A DNA stretch of 64,000 nucleotides from JBMOMT01 sp049324835 (GTDB lineage Bacteria; Chloroflexota; Anaerolineae; CAYNKW01), in NCBI GenBank assembly GCA_049324835.1, contig JBMOMT010000030.1, positions 44,289-108,288 on the forward strand. The letters are read 5' to 3'. The notes beneath the pieces were generated by a model. That model saw only the letters and a list, made by a program, of their open reading frames with translations. It ran no database searches and was not told the DNA's origin. Within the stretch, counting starts at the first letter, position 1. Each line of letters begins with the position of its first letter. This document shows positions 24,678 to 33,089 of the stretch, one piece after another. Made by a program: the position numbers and the translations under genes.

Positions 24678-26486
24678 ATGTCTGCACAGGAATCTATACG
24701 CAATTTTTGTATCATCGCCCACATCGACCACGGCAAATCGACCCTGGCGGATCGTTTGCTGGAGCGCACCGGCACGCTGACGGATCGTGAGATGACGGAT
24801 CAGGTGCTGGACACCATGGATCTGGAGCGCGAAAAAGGGGTCACTATCAAAGCCTCGGCGGTGCGCATGATGTATCGCGCCGCCGACGGCCAGGAATACG
24901 AGCTGAACCTGATCGATACCCCTGGTCACGTGGATTTTGCCTACGAGGTTTCGCGCGCTCTGGCAGCCTGCGAGGGAGCCATCCTGGTGGTGGATGCCTC
25001 GCAGGGTGTGGAGGCGCAAACGCTGGCCAACCTCTACATGGCTCTGGATCAGAACCTCGAGATCGTGCCGGTGGTGAACAAGATCGATCTCGCCTCGGCG
25101 CAGCCCGAAGACGCCGCCCAAGAGATCGAAGATCTGTTTGGCATTCCAGCCGAAGAGGTGATCTTTGCCTCGGCCAAGGCGGGCACCGGCGTCGACGAGG
25201 TGTTGGAAGCGGCGGTGAGGCGTGTGCCGCCGCCGGCCGGGCAGCCCGATGCCCCCCTGCGCGCCCTGATCTTTGACTCGCATTACGATTCTTACAAGGG
25301 TGTGGTGGCTTATGTCCGGGTGGTCGATGGTGTGGTCGAGGGGCGGCAGCCGCTGTACCTCATGTCCTCGCGGCAGCGTCTGGAGCCCATCGAAGTGGGG
25401 GTATTTGGGCCCGGCATGCAGCGGGTGGAACGGCTGCTGGCCGGAGAGGTGGGTTATGTGGCCACCGGCCTCAAAGAGGTGCGCCTGTGCCGGGTGGGCG
25501 ACACGCTGACCTCGGCTATCGAGCCGGCTGCCGAGCCGCTGCCCGGTTATCGTCCGGCCAAACCGATGGTCTTTGCCGGCATCTATCCTGCTGAGGGTGA
25601 GGAATACACCCTGCTGCGCGACGCTCTGGAAAAGCTCCAACTCAACGACGCTTCGCTGGTTTACCAGGCCGAAACCTCGCAGGCGCTGGGCTTTGGCTTT
25701 CGCTGCGGGTTTCTGGGCCTCTTTCACATGGACATCGTCCAGGAGCGGCTGGAGCGCGAGTACGATCTGGACATCGTTTTTACTGCGCCCAGTGTAGAGT
25801 ACGAGGTGCTCAAAAGGAATGGTCAAGTCGTTACCATCGACAGCCCGGCCGAGCTGCCGCCAGAAGGCGAGATCGAAGAGATCCGCGAGCCGTGGATGGA
25901 GATCGGCATTTTTACCCCCGCCGAGTTCATCGGCCCTATCATGGATCTGGTCACCGGGCGACGCGGCGCGTTCGTCAAGATGGAATATCTGGACGAGAGC
26001 CGGGTGCTGCTTTCCTATCACATCCCGCTGAGTGAGATATTGGTCGATTTTTACGATGACCTCAAGTCTTGCACGCGCGGTTATGCGTCGCTGGATTATA
26101 CTCTGGCGGGCAACCGGCCTGCCGATCTGGTCAGGCTGGAAGTGGTGGTGGCCGGTCAGTCGGTCGATGCGCTGTCGATCATTGTGCATCGCAACGACGC
26201 CTATCACAAGGGGCAGCGGCTGGTGAGCAAGATGAAAGAGGTCATCCCGCGGCAGTTGTTTCCGGTGGCCATTCAGGCGGCGGTGGGCAGCCGTGTCATC
26301 AGCCGGGCCAACGTCAAGGCGCTGCGCAAGGACGTGTTGGCCAAATGTTACGGCGGCGACGTGACGCGCAAACGTAAACTGCTGGAGAAGCAGAAAAAGG
26401 GCAAAAAGCGTATGAAGATGATCGGCCAGGTGCAGATCCCGCAGGAGGCGTTCATGAGTGTGTTGCGCCTGGGCGACGAAACATAG
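24678..26486 (+). CDS. lepA: elongation factor 4 (LepA), ribosome-back-translocating GTPase
   Basis: A 602-residue translational GTPase of standard length. The G1 motif is AHIDHGKST, G3 DTPGHVDF and G4 NKID, followed by domains II and III. The LepA-specific C-terminal domain contains VHRNDAYHKGQRLVSKMKEVIPRQ and the Lys-rich KCYGGDVTRKRKLLEKQKKGKKRMK tail. It acts on the ribosome, affecting stalled or mistranslocated complexes. Its own promoter lies upstream; a DinB-family gene follows 10 bp downstream. Confidence 0.98.
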   Translation: MSAQESIRNFCIIAHIDHGKSTLADRLLERTGTLTDREMTDQVLDTMDLEREKGVTIKASAVRMMYRAADGQEYELNLIDTPGHVDFAYEVSRALAACEGAILVVDASQGVEAQTLANLYMALDQNLEIVPVVNKIDLASAQPEDAAQEIEDLFGIPAEEVIFASAKAGTGVDEVLEAAVRRVPPPAGQPDAPLRALIFDSHYDSYKGVVAYVRVVDGVVEGRQPLYLMSSRQRLEPIEVGVFGPGMQRVERLLAGEVGYVATGLKEVRLCRVGDTLTSAIEPAAEPLPGYRPAKPMVFAGIYPAEGEEYTLLRDALEKLQLNDASLVYQAETSQALGFGFRCGFLGLFHMDIVQERLEREYDLDIVFTAPSVEYEVLKRNGQVVTIDSPAELPPEGEIEEIREPWMEIGIFTPAEFIGPIMDLVTGRRGAFVKMEYLDESRVLLSYHIPLSEILVDFYDDLKSCTRGYASLDYTLAGNRPADLVRLEVVVAGQSVDALSIIVHRNDAYHKGQRLVSKMKEVIPRQLFPVAIQAAVGSRVISRANVKALRKDVLAKCYGGDVTRKRKLLEKQKKGKKRMKMIGQVQIPQEAFMSVLRLGDET

Positions 26487-26496
26487 GGAGGTTTGG

Positions 26497-27000
26497 ATGG
26501 CCCATCCGTTGGTGACCCAGCTCTGGTTCGCCCGCAGCGAATTTCGTCGTTGCCTGGAAGGCGTCTCGGCCGAGGAGGCTGTCCGTCGCTTCGAGCCGAT
26601 GAACTGCATCAGTTGGATCGTCGGCCACCTGGCCAACCAGGAACATTTCCTGTGGGTGATGGCGCCTCAGAACAGGTTTCTGGCCCCGGGCCTGTATCAG
26701 TTGGTGGGGACCGGCCAGCCGGCCAGTACGCCGCCTCTGGATGAGATGTGGGCCATCTGGCACACCGTCACTCTGGCCGCCGATCAATTCCTGAGCACAC
26801 TGACCACCGAAAAACTCGGCGCGTACATGGATTGGGAAGGTAAGCCGATGCGAGAGAGTATCGGCACGTTGATTTTGCGCAACACGTATCACTATTGGTT
26901 CCACACAGGCGAGGCCCACGCCGTGCGGCAGATGTTGGGCCACGGCAGCCTGCCGCAGTTCGTGGGCGACATGTCCACCGCGTTGTATCGCCCAGAGTGA
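26497..27000 (+). CDS. DinB-family protein
   Basis: A 167-residue four-helix-bundle protein. The start at 26497 is fixed by GGGAGG. The first His of the usual metal triad is in IVGHLANQEHFLW and the later pair in YHYWFHTGEAHAVRQ. DinB-like proteins are often thiol-dependent transferases or of unknown role. It lies directly behind lepA and probably shares its transcript. Confidence 0.82.
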   Translation: MAHPLVTQLWFARSEFRRCLEGVSAEEAVRRFEPMNCISWIVGHLANQEHFLWVMAPQNRFLAPGLYQLVGTGQPASTPPLDEMWAIWHTVTLAADQFLSTLTTEKLGAYMDWEGKPMRESIGTLILRNTYHYWFHTGEAHAVRQMLGHGSLPQFVGDMSTALYRPE

Positions 27001-27011
27001 ACCGGCGCGGT

Positions 27012-27040
27012 TTGCGATTACGGTCTGAAAATGATAAAAT
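27012..27040 (+). promoter_or_regulatory. promoter of the surface-glycan (GT-C) cluster
   Basis: TTGCGA at 27012-27017, a 17-bp spacer and TAAAAT at 27035-27040. Transcription would begin near 27047, giving a leader of about 98 nt that contains a long hairpin before the TTG start at 27145. Confidence 0.6.
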
Positions 27041-27068
27041 ACGCCCCATCGCCGCGTGGGTGGGGTGT

Positions 27069-27108
27069 ACGCACGGAACTGTCGGCACCTGGTGTGCCGA
27101 CTGTGCGT
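27069..27108 (+). promoter_or_regulatory. two-tier hairpin in the 5' leader of the GT-C cluster
   Basis: The inner stem is GTCGGCAC (27081-27088) with GTGCCGAC (27094-27101) around a 5-nt loop, eight perfect pairs. The outer stem is ACGCAC (27069-27074) with GTGCGT (27103-27108). No T-run follows, so it is not a terminator. It sits between the predicted transcript start and the ribosome site and could be a cis-regulatory RNA structure or a protein-binding palindrome. Confidence 0.5.
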
Positions 27109-27144
27109 TGTATGCCTGTTGTGCCCACATCAAGGAGCAAGGCA

Positions 27145-30100
27145 TTGAATAATCTCAGACCTGATCGCACTGTTGGCCAGGAAAGTGTGCCCGCCGGGCG
27201 CCGTTTGGACTGGCAATCTGGGGTTCTTTTGATCGTCATTCTGGTGGGGGCGTTGTTACGCCTGTACAATGTGGCGTGGGACGAAGGCCAGCTGGCCCAT
27301 CCCGACGAGCGCTCGACAGTTTATTATTACGCCACCACCATCCACTGGCCCCAAGACCTCGAGACGGCGCTCGATCCCCGCCAATCACCGCTCAATCCGC
27401 TGTGGAACGTCCAGACGCAAGAGTATCGCAGTTATACCTATGGCCATTTTCCGCTGTACGTGCTGGTGGGCGTGGCCAATGGGCTGCACGAGATCGGTCT
27501 CAGGGCGCAGGCGGGCGGCTGGCTCGCGCCGGATGTCGCTCAGGCGCTGGTGCGCGCCAACCATACCCCCGATATCGCATCTGTGGGACGCACGCTCATG
27601 GCCCTGGTCGATACGGCGACCATTTATCTGATCTACCTGATCGGTCGTCGTCTCTATGGCCGGGGAGCGGGTCTGCTGGCCGCGGCGTTTTCGGCCTTTA
27701 CCGTGCTGCAGATTCAACTGGCTCATTTTTTCGCCGTCGATCCGGCCTCGGCGACCTTTACCTTTCTGGCGCTGTACGGCTCGATCCGCATGGCTCAGGA
27801 TCGCACGGCGGGCGCAGCCCTGATAGCCGGATTGGGGGCTGGGCTGGCTGTGGCCTGCAAATTCAGCGCCGCGCCCATCGCCCTGGCGCCTGTCGTCGCT
27901 GCCTTGATATCTGTCGCCCAGACGCCGCAGGCAGAGCGCGCCAGCGCGCGGCGGCGGGCCTGGCAGCACGTGATCCTTGCCGGGGGCGTGGCTTTGTTCT
28001 GTTTTGTCATCACCTCACCTTACGTCTTGCTGGACTTTGAGCTGTTTTGGCGGGCGGTCGTCACCGAGCAGGGGGGTATGGTCAGTGGGGCGGCCGATTT
28101 TCCCTTTACGCGGCAGTACCGGGGCACGCTGCCCTATCTCTATTTCATCGAGCAGCAAGTGCGCTGGGGCATGGGCTGGCCGTTGGGGCTGGTCGCCGTG
28201 GCCGGTTTCGTCTGGCTGATCGTTCGGGCGGTGCGCCGCCGCGCCCTCGCCGGTGAGTGGATCATTCTCTCCTGGCTGGTGCCCTATTTTGGCCTGACGG
28301 GTTTGTTCCTGGCCAAGTTCATGCGTTACATGATCCCGGTCACGCCGCTGTGGGTGATCTTGGGGGCCGGGCTGCTGATGAGATGGCAGGCCGGTCCATC
28401 GGCGAATGGACAAACCGGCAAATCGACCAGGCTCGCCACGGCGGTTGTCGTCGTGGTGCTGGGCGGCGCCATCGTCTGGTCGCTGGCCTTTGTCAACGGC
28501 GTTTATGGCACAGAGCACACCTGGATCACGGCCTCGCGTTGGATCTATGACAACTTGCCGGATGGCTCGGTCATCTGCACCGAGCATTGGGACGATGATC
28601 TGCCCAAGAACCTCTCGCCCACAGAGAGCCAGGGGGCGCGGGGGTATGACATCGTCAAGATGGAAATGTACCACGAGGACACGGCGGAAAAGTATCTCCA
28701 AATCCGCGATTGGCTCGCCCGTTGCGATTACCTGGTGCTGGCAACCAATCGGCTCTACCGCTCTATCCCCAACCTGCCGCAGCGTTACCCCATGTCCAGC
28801 CGCTATTACGAGCTGCTCTTTGCCGAAAAGCTCGGCTTGGAGCAGCTCATTACGTTCGAGACGCCGCCGCGCCTGGGCCCGCTGGTCTTTGACGATCAGG
28901 CCGCCGACGAAAGTTTCACCGTTTACGATCATCCCAAAGCCATCATCTTGGGCAAGGCGCGAGACCTGAGCAGCGACGAATGGGAGGCGTTGTTGGGCGG
29001 TTCCTGGGTCGGCGCAAAGCCTGGCTACGTGGGTGAGCTGCCCTTTATGGCCAGATTGCGGGCCGCGCTGACGGGCGATGCCGCCTCCCAGCCGCCACGC
29101 CAGGTGGAAGAGGAGGGCTTGCTGCTGGACGCGCCGGTGGGTGAATTGCCGGTGGTCGATGATTTCCGCTGGAACACACTCGCCAGCCGGTCGACGCCGC
29201 TGGCGGTGTTACTGTGGTGGCTGGCCGTGGATGTGGTGGCGCTGGCGGCCTGGCCCATCACGTACACCGTCTTGAGTCGCCTGCGCGATCGGGGCCATTT
29301 GCTCAGTCGCAGTCTGGGCCTGTTGATCCTGGGCTATCTGGTGTGGCTGCCCAGCAGCCTGCGTCTGCTGCGCAACGGCCTGCCGCTCACGCTGGCGGCG
29401 TTGGCTCTGCTGAGCGGCATCAGCTATCTGTTGTTCCGCCGCCGCAAGACAGAAATGATCGTTTTCTGGCGGGAGAATGCGCGCCTGCTGTTGTTTGAAG
29501 AATTGCTGTTCGGCCTGGCCTTCCTGGCCTTTGTGGGGCTGCGTGTGCTCAACCCGGATCTGTGGCAACCCTGGTTCGGCGGCGAAAAAGGCATGGAGAT
29601 GGCCTACATCAATGCCTCACTCAAGAGCGCGTATTTTCCACCTTACGATCCCTATTTTGCCCACGGTTATCTCAATTATTATTATTACGGCCAGTTCCTC
29701 ATGACGCTGCTCATGCGGCTCACCGGCATCGCGCCAGAAGTGGGCTTTAATCTCTCGGTGCCGTTACTCTTTGCCCTGACGGTTGCCAATGCCTTCACCG
29801 TGGCCTACAACCTGGCCGCTCGCCGGGGCGAGAGTCTCGCCAGGGCCGCCGGACTGATCGCCGCCGGACTGATCGCGGTGATGGGCAATCTGGCCGGTGC
29901 GGTGCAGGTGATCGACCGGCTGGCGGCGCTGAGCGGCAGCGCCTTCGAGAGCGGCATCCCTGGCCTGCAATACCTGGTGCGGGCGGCGATTGGCCTGGGC
30001 AGGGTGCTCGTCACCGATACACGCTTTCCCGGCTTTGAGTACTGGAATCAGCCCACGCGGGTCATCCCAGACACCATCAACGAATTCCCCTTTTTCAGCT

Positions 30101-31614
30101 TTTTGTTTGCCGATCTGCACCCGCACATGATCAACATTGCTTTCACCATCCTGTTCGTGGCGTTGTTGTGGCAGGTGGTCGGCGGCAGGTGGCGCGTGGC
30201 GCACTGGGTGGTCCTGCCGCTGGTTTTGGGCGCGGTGGCCGTGATCAATACCTGGGACCTGCCCACGGCTGCCGGATTGTTGTTTCTCACCCTGTTCGTG
30301 GTGCGCTGGCCGTGGAAGGGGGGCTGGGGCAATCTCGCGGTTTCAGGCGCGGCAGCGGCGATCGTGGGCGTCGCGGCGATGCTGCTGTACCGGCCCTTCT
30401 TTCTCAGTTACAAGGCCACGGCCCTGGGTGGGGTGGGCCTGGCGCTCAGCCGCGTCAAGACACCGTTAGGCCCTTTTTTGGCGATCTGGGGACTGTTCCT
30501 GTTCCTGACGGTGTGGTACCTGCTGATCGAGCTTCAACGCCGGGGGCGATGGCCGGGCGCGTTGCGTTATTTACGGCTGCTCCTGGCACGGTGGGAGACG
30601 CTGCCACGCTGGTCGGAGCTTTATGCCAGCCTGGTGCGCCGCCAGACGACGGCTTTTCAGGCCATCCTGTGGGGGCTGGTGGGCCTGATCGTGGGGGGGG
30701 CGGCGCTGGTCGTCTTCGAGTTCCCCGTGCCGGCGTTGTTGTTGCTGCCGGTGGTAGTAGCCGGACTGTTGTTGCTGCGCTGGCAGCTCAACGCCGAGGA
30801 TCGGTTCAGCGGCGCGCTGATCTTTACCGGCCTGTTGGTATTGCTGGGCGTGGAGGTTTTTTACCTGAAGGATCATCTGGATGGCGGCTCGGCGTTTCGT
30901 ATGAACACGTTGTTCAAATTCTACATCCAGGTGTGGGTGCTGTTTGGCCTGGGCTTTGGCGCAGCTCTGCCCTGGATGTGGCAGGCCACGGCCCGGTGGC
31001 GGTCGGCGGTGGGGCGCAATTTGTGGCTGGCGGTTTTTGTGCTGCTGCTGGGTGGGGGTCTGGTTTACCCGTTTTTGGCCACGCCGGTGCGCGTGCGCGA
31101 GCGTTTTCCCAACGCCCAACCGGCCATCGGCACGCTGGATGGTCTGGCATTTATGACTGTGGGACGCTTTACCTGGCCGGACGATGACGATATGATCGAT
31201 CTCGAGTGGGATGCCGAGGCCATTCGCTGGCTGCAGGAGAACGTGGTCGGCACGCCGGTGCTGGCCGAGGCCGCCCTGGGCTATTATCGCGAGCATGGCG
31301 GGCGGGTGGCCTCCTACACCGGCTTGCCCACCTTGAAAGGACATCACCAGGATGGCGAGCAGCGCTGGGGCTCACAGACCGGCCCTCGCAGCCGTGACGC
31401 CGAGTCGTTTTTCAACGGCACCAACATCCCCCAGACCAAACAGATCATCGAAAAGCTCGACATCCGCTACATCTATATCGGGCAGTTGGAGCGTAACTAT
31501 TACCGGGCCGAAGGTCTGGCCAAGTTCGATCAGATGGCTCGAGAGGGCTACCTGCGGGTGGTCTTTCGGAACCAGGGGACCACGATTTACCAGGTTGGTC
31601 AGCAGCCCCTGTAA
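27145..31614 (+). CDS. giant GT39/PMT-like and DUF2298 (Chlor_Arch) fusion membrane protein
   Basis: About 1489 residues. I place the start at TTG 27145 because AAGGAG stands 7 nt upstream and the earlier Met codons lie in or close to the promoter. The N-terminal half (about 25-480) is a GT-C fold protein of the PMT/GT39 type, with the first-loop Asp-Glu pair in AHPDERS (54-55). After a soluble loop, a DUF2298 domain runs from about 690 to the end, with GGEKGMEMAYINA, NYYYYGQ, EFPFFSFLFADLHPH, NTWDLPT and FRMNTLFKFY. More than 20 membrane helices are likely. A lipid-linked-sugar glycosyltransferase role is inferred from GT-C family knowledge; acceptor and donor are unknown. Confidence 0.85.
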   Translation: MNNLRPDRTVGQESVPAGRRLDWQSGVLLIVILVGALLRLYNVAWDEGQLAHPDERSTVYYYATTIHWPQDLETALDPRQSPLNPLWNVQTQEYRSYTYGHFPLYVLVGVANGLHEIGLRAQAGGWLAPDVAQALVRANHTPDIASVGRTLMALVDTATIYLIYLIGRRLYGRGAGLLAAAFSAFTVLQIQLAHFFAVDPASATFTFLALYGSIRMAQDRTAGAALIAGLGAGLAVACKFSAAPIALAPVVAALISVAQTPQAERASARRRAWQHVILAGGVALFCFVITSPYVLLDFELFWRAVVTEQGGMVSGAADFPFTRQYRGTLPYLYFIEQQVRWGMGWPLGLVAVAGFVWLIVRAVRRRALAGEWIILSWLVPYFGLTGLFLAKFMRYMIPVTPLWVILGAGLLMRWQAGPSANGQTGKSTRLATAVVVVVLGGAIVWSLAFVNGVYGTEHTWITASRWIYDNLPDGSVICTEHWDDDLPKNLSPTESQGARGYDIVKMEMYHEDTAEKYLQIRDWLARCDYLVLATNRLYRSIPNLPQRYPMSSRYYELLFAEKLGLEQLITFETPPRLGPLVFDDQAADESFTVYDHPKAIILGKARDLSSDEWEALLGGSWVGAKPGYVGELPFMARLRAALTGDAASQPPRQVEEEGLLLDAPVGELPVVDDFRWNTLASRSTPLAVLLWWLAVDVVALAAWPITYTVLSRLRDRGHLLSRSLGLLILGYLVWLPSSLRLLRNGLPLTLAALALLSGISYLLFRRRKTEMIVFWRENARLLLFEELLFGLAFLAFVGLRVLNPDLWQPWFGGEKGMEMAYINASLKSAYFPPYDPYFAHGYLNYYYYGQFLMTLLMRLTGIAPEVGFNLSVPLLFALTVANAFTVAYNLAARRGESLARAAGLIAAGLIAVMGNLAGAVQVIDRLAALSGSAFESGIPGLQYLVRAAIGLGRVLVTDTRFPGFEYWNQPTRVIPDTINEFPFFSFLFADLHPHMINIAFTILFVALLWQVVGGRWRVAHWVVLPLVLGAVAVINTWDLPTAAGLLFLTLFVVRWPWKGGWGNLAVSGAAAAIVGVAAMLLYRPFFLSYKATALGGVGLALSRVKTPLGPFLAIWGLFLFLTVWYLLIELQRRGRWPGALRYLRLLLARWETLPRWSELYASLVRRQTTAFQAILWGLVGLIVGGAALVVFEFPVPALLLLPVVVAGLLLLRWQLNAEDRFSGALIFTGLLVLLGVEVFYLKDHLDGGSAFRMNTLFKFYIQVWVLFGLGFGAALPWMWQATARWRSAVGRNLWLAVFVLLLGGGLVYPFLATPVRVRERFPNAQPAIGTLDGLAFMTVGRFTWPDDDDMIDLEWDAEAIRWLQENVVGTPVLAEAALGYYREHGGRVASYTGLPTLKGHHQDGEQRWGSQTGPRSRDAESFFNGTNIPQTKQIIEKLDIRYIYIGQLERNYYRAEGLAKFDQMAREGYLRVVFRNQGTTIYQVGQQPL

Positions 31615-31712
31615 TATTCCGGGCGTAACTGCATCTCTACTGGTGTGAGAACAGCGAGGAGGTCGCCGTTCGCGACGAATTTGTCCGGCGTTATCAGGAA
31701 TATCTGCCCCGC

Positions 31713-32171
31713 GTGCTCAACTTTATGCGCCTGCGTGTGCAAGACGAGGCGCTGGCTCAGGATCTGACCGCGGCCACTTTTGAGCGCGCCCTGACGCATC
31801 TGCACCAGTTGCGTGCGCCGGATGCTTTTGGCGGCTGGCTGTTCCGGATCGCACGCAACGAGTTGGCCCAATATTTCCGCCGCCGGCGAGTCGTGGTTTC
31901 ACTGGAAGCCATCGCCGATCATCCTTCCGGTGAGCCACAGGCGGAGGCCCGGCTCGAACGTCATGACGATCTGGATCGTCTGTTGGCTGCGTTACGCTGC
32001 CTTTCGGAACGAGAACAAGAGATCGTTGCTCTCAAGTTTGTGGGTGATCTCGACAACCGCCAGATCGGGCGTGCAACCGGCCTGCGGGCCGGTCATGTGG
32101 CGGTGATCCTGTATCGCGCCATCCGTCGTCTGCGAGACATGTTGGAAGAGGAAGCGCCTTGTGAGGGCTAA
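31713..32171 (+). CDS. ECF-type RNA polymerase sigma factor (start codon unclear)
   Basis: At least 152 residues from a GTG at 31713. Region 2 is visible (VQDEALAQDLTAATFERAL, FGGWLFRIARNELAQYFRRRR) and region 4 as well (LSEREQEIVALKFVGDLDNRQIGRATGLRAGHV). However, recognisable region 2.1 sequence (DEFVRRYQEYLPRV) continues in frame upstream to about 31668. A strong GAGGAGG site at 31656-31662 would position the start at codon 31668, which is GTT. No ATG, GTG or TTG occurs in frame between the stop at 31626 and 31713. Either a rare start codon is used or the gene carries a start mutation or sequence error. A membrane protein resembling an anti-sigma factor follows 30 bp downstream. Confidence 0.82.
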   Translation: MLNFMRLRVQDEALAQDLTAATFERALTHLHQLRAPDAFGGWLFRIARNELAQYFRRRRVVVSLEAIADHPSGEPQAEARLERHDDLDRLLAALRCLSEREQEIVALKFVGDLDNRQIGRATGLRAGHVAVILYRAIRRLRDMLEEEAPCEG

Positions 32172-32201
32172 TCGCCCTGGCAAGGCGCTCAAGGAGCACT
32201 T

Positions 32202-33059
32202 GTGCGCACCATCGACGAGCGCCTGGCTGCCCGACGGTTGTCGGAACGCATTGATGCACTAAAGCCCCGGCCCGGAACAGCGGAATCGGACGATCTGCTC
32301 GACGTGGTTTCACAATTATCCCGGTTCGGCGAGCGCCTCGGCCCGCCCGCTCCAGATTTCGAGCAGCGTCTGATGGCCCGCGTTGAGGCGCGTCTGAGCG
32401 CAACCTCGCGACGGCCACGTCTGGCCTGGGCGGTGGTATTGGTCGTGGCGCTGTTGACGGTGGGCTTGTTTATCTCGTCGGGGCAGGCGGCGCTGGCCCG
32501 GCTGATGGCTGTTTTTCAACTGGGTCAGACCCAGGTGCGCCTGGAGCCTGGCGCGACAGAGCTGGCCCGGCTGTACCCCGCCACCGCCGAGACGACGCTC
32601 GCCAGCCTGGCCGAAGCACAGTCGATGGTAGCGCCACGCATCTTGATGACGCCCATCGACTTGCCATCGGGTTATCGGCTGCATCGGGTGTCTACCAGTT
32701 ATTTTGACGATCTGCCAGACTGGGCACAACCCCTTTTCATCGACGTAACGTACAGGCGCGAGATCTCTGAGGTGGTGTGGGAGCTGGCCTATCGTCAGTA
32801 TTTCGTCGCGCCGGGTGGGCCGGGGACCATCCGGGCGCTGACCTATCCTCCGGAAGAGTTTGAATCGGTGCAGGATGTGTCTGTGGCAGGCCGCCCGGCG
32901 GTGCTGATGAGCCGCGAGCCGTCCGAGTCGATGCTTCCTGGCGAACGGCTGCTGCATCTGGTGTGGGAAGGCGAGCAGGCCATCTTTACCCTGACGGCCC
33001 TAGATCTCACACCCGACGAGATCATCCGTGTGGCCGAGTCGGTTGCGCCGTACCGCTGA
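32202..33059 (+). CDS. putative membrane anti-sigma factor with extracytoplasmic DUF4367-like domain
   Basis: A 285-residue single-pass protein. A cytoplasmic N-terminal part (1-70) has no evident zinc-binding HxxxCxxC motif. One membrane helix follows (about 75-95). The outer C-terminal domain includes PIDLPSGYRLHRVSTSY and ends LTPDEIIRVAESV, a DUF4367-like pattern. The position immediately after an ECF sigma gene suggests it holds that factor at the membrane. The GTG start has AAGGAG at 7 nt. The two genes interrupt the run of GT-C membrane proteins, so they probably regulate it in response to an envelope signal; this is inference. Confidence 0.7.
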   Translation: MRTIDERLAARRLSERIDALKPRPGTAESDDLLDVVSQLSRFGERLGPPAPDFEQRLMARVEARLSATSRRPRLAWAVVLVVALLTVGLFISSGQAALARLMAVFQLGQTQVRLEPGATELARLYPATAETTLASLAEAQSMVAPRILMTPIDLPSGYRLHRVSTSYFDDLPDWAQPLFIDVTYRREISEVVWELAYRQYFVAPGGPGTIRALTYPPEEFESVQDVSVAGRPAVLMSREPSESMLPGERLLHLVWEGEQAIFTLTALDLTPDEIIRVAESVAPYR

Positions 33060-33064
33060 CGCAT

Positions 33065-33078
33065 CACGTTTCACGTCT
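33065..33078. repeat. 14-bp intergenic direct repeat, copy 1
   Basis: CACGTTTCACGTCT occurs here, 11 bp before the DUF2298 gene start, and again at 35576-35589, 22 bp before the start of the PMT-like gene. Both copies are in short gaps inside the GT-C cluster. Confidence 0.6.
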
Positions 33079-33089
33079 GAGAGGGCCCT

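Noticed and set aside
31625..31632. GTAACTGC, matching the first eight bases of the MITE ends, in the gap before the sigma gene
   Set aside because: No inverted partner end, no CCCTCCCGC core and no flanking 8-bp duplication; a chance match is likely.
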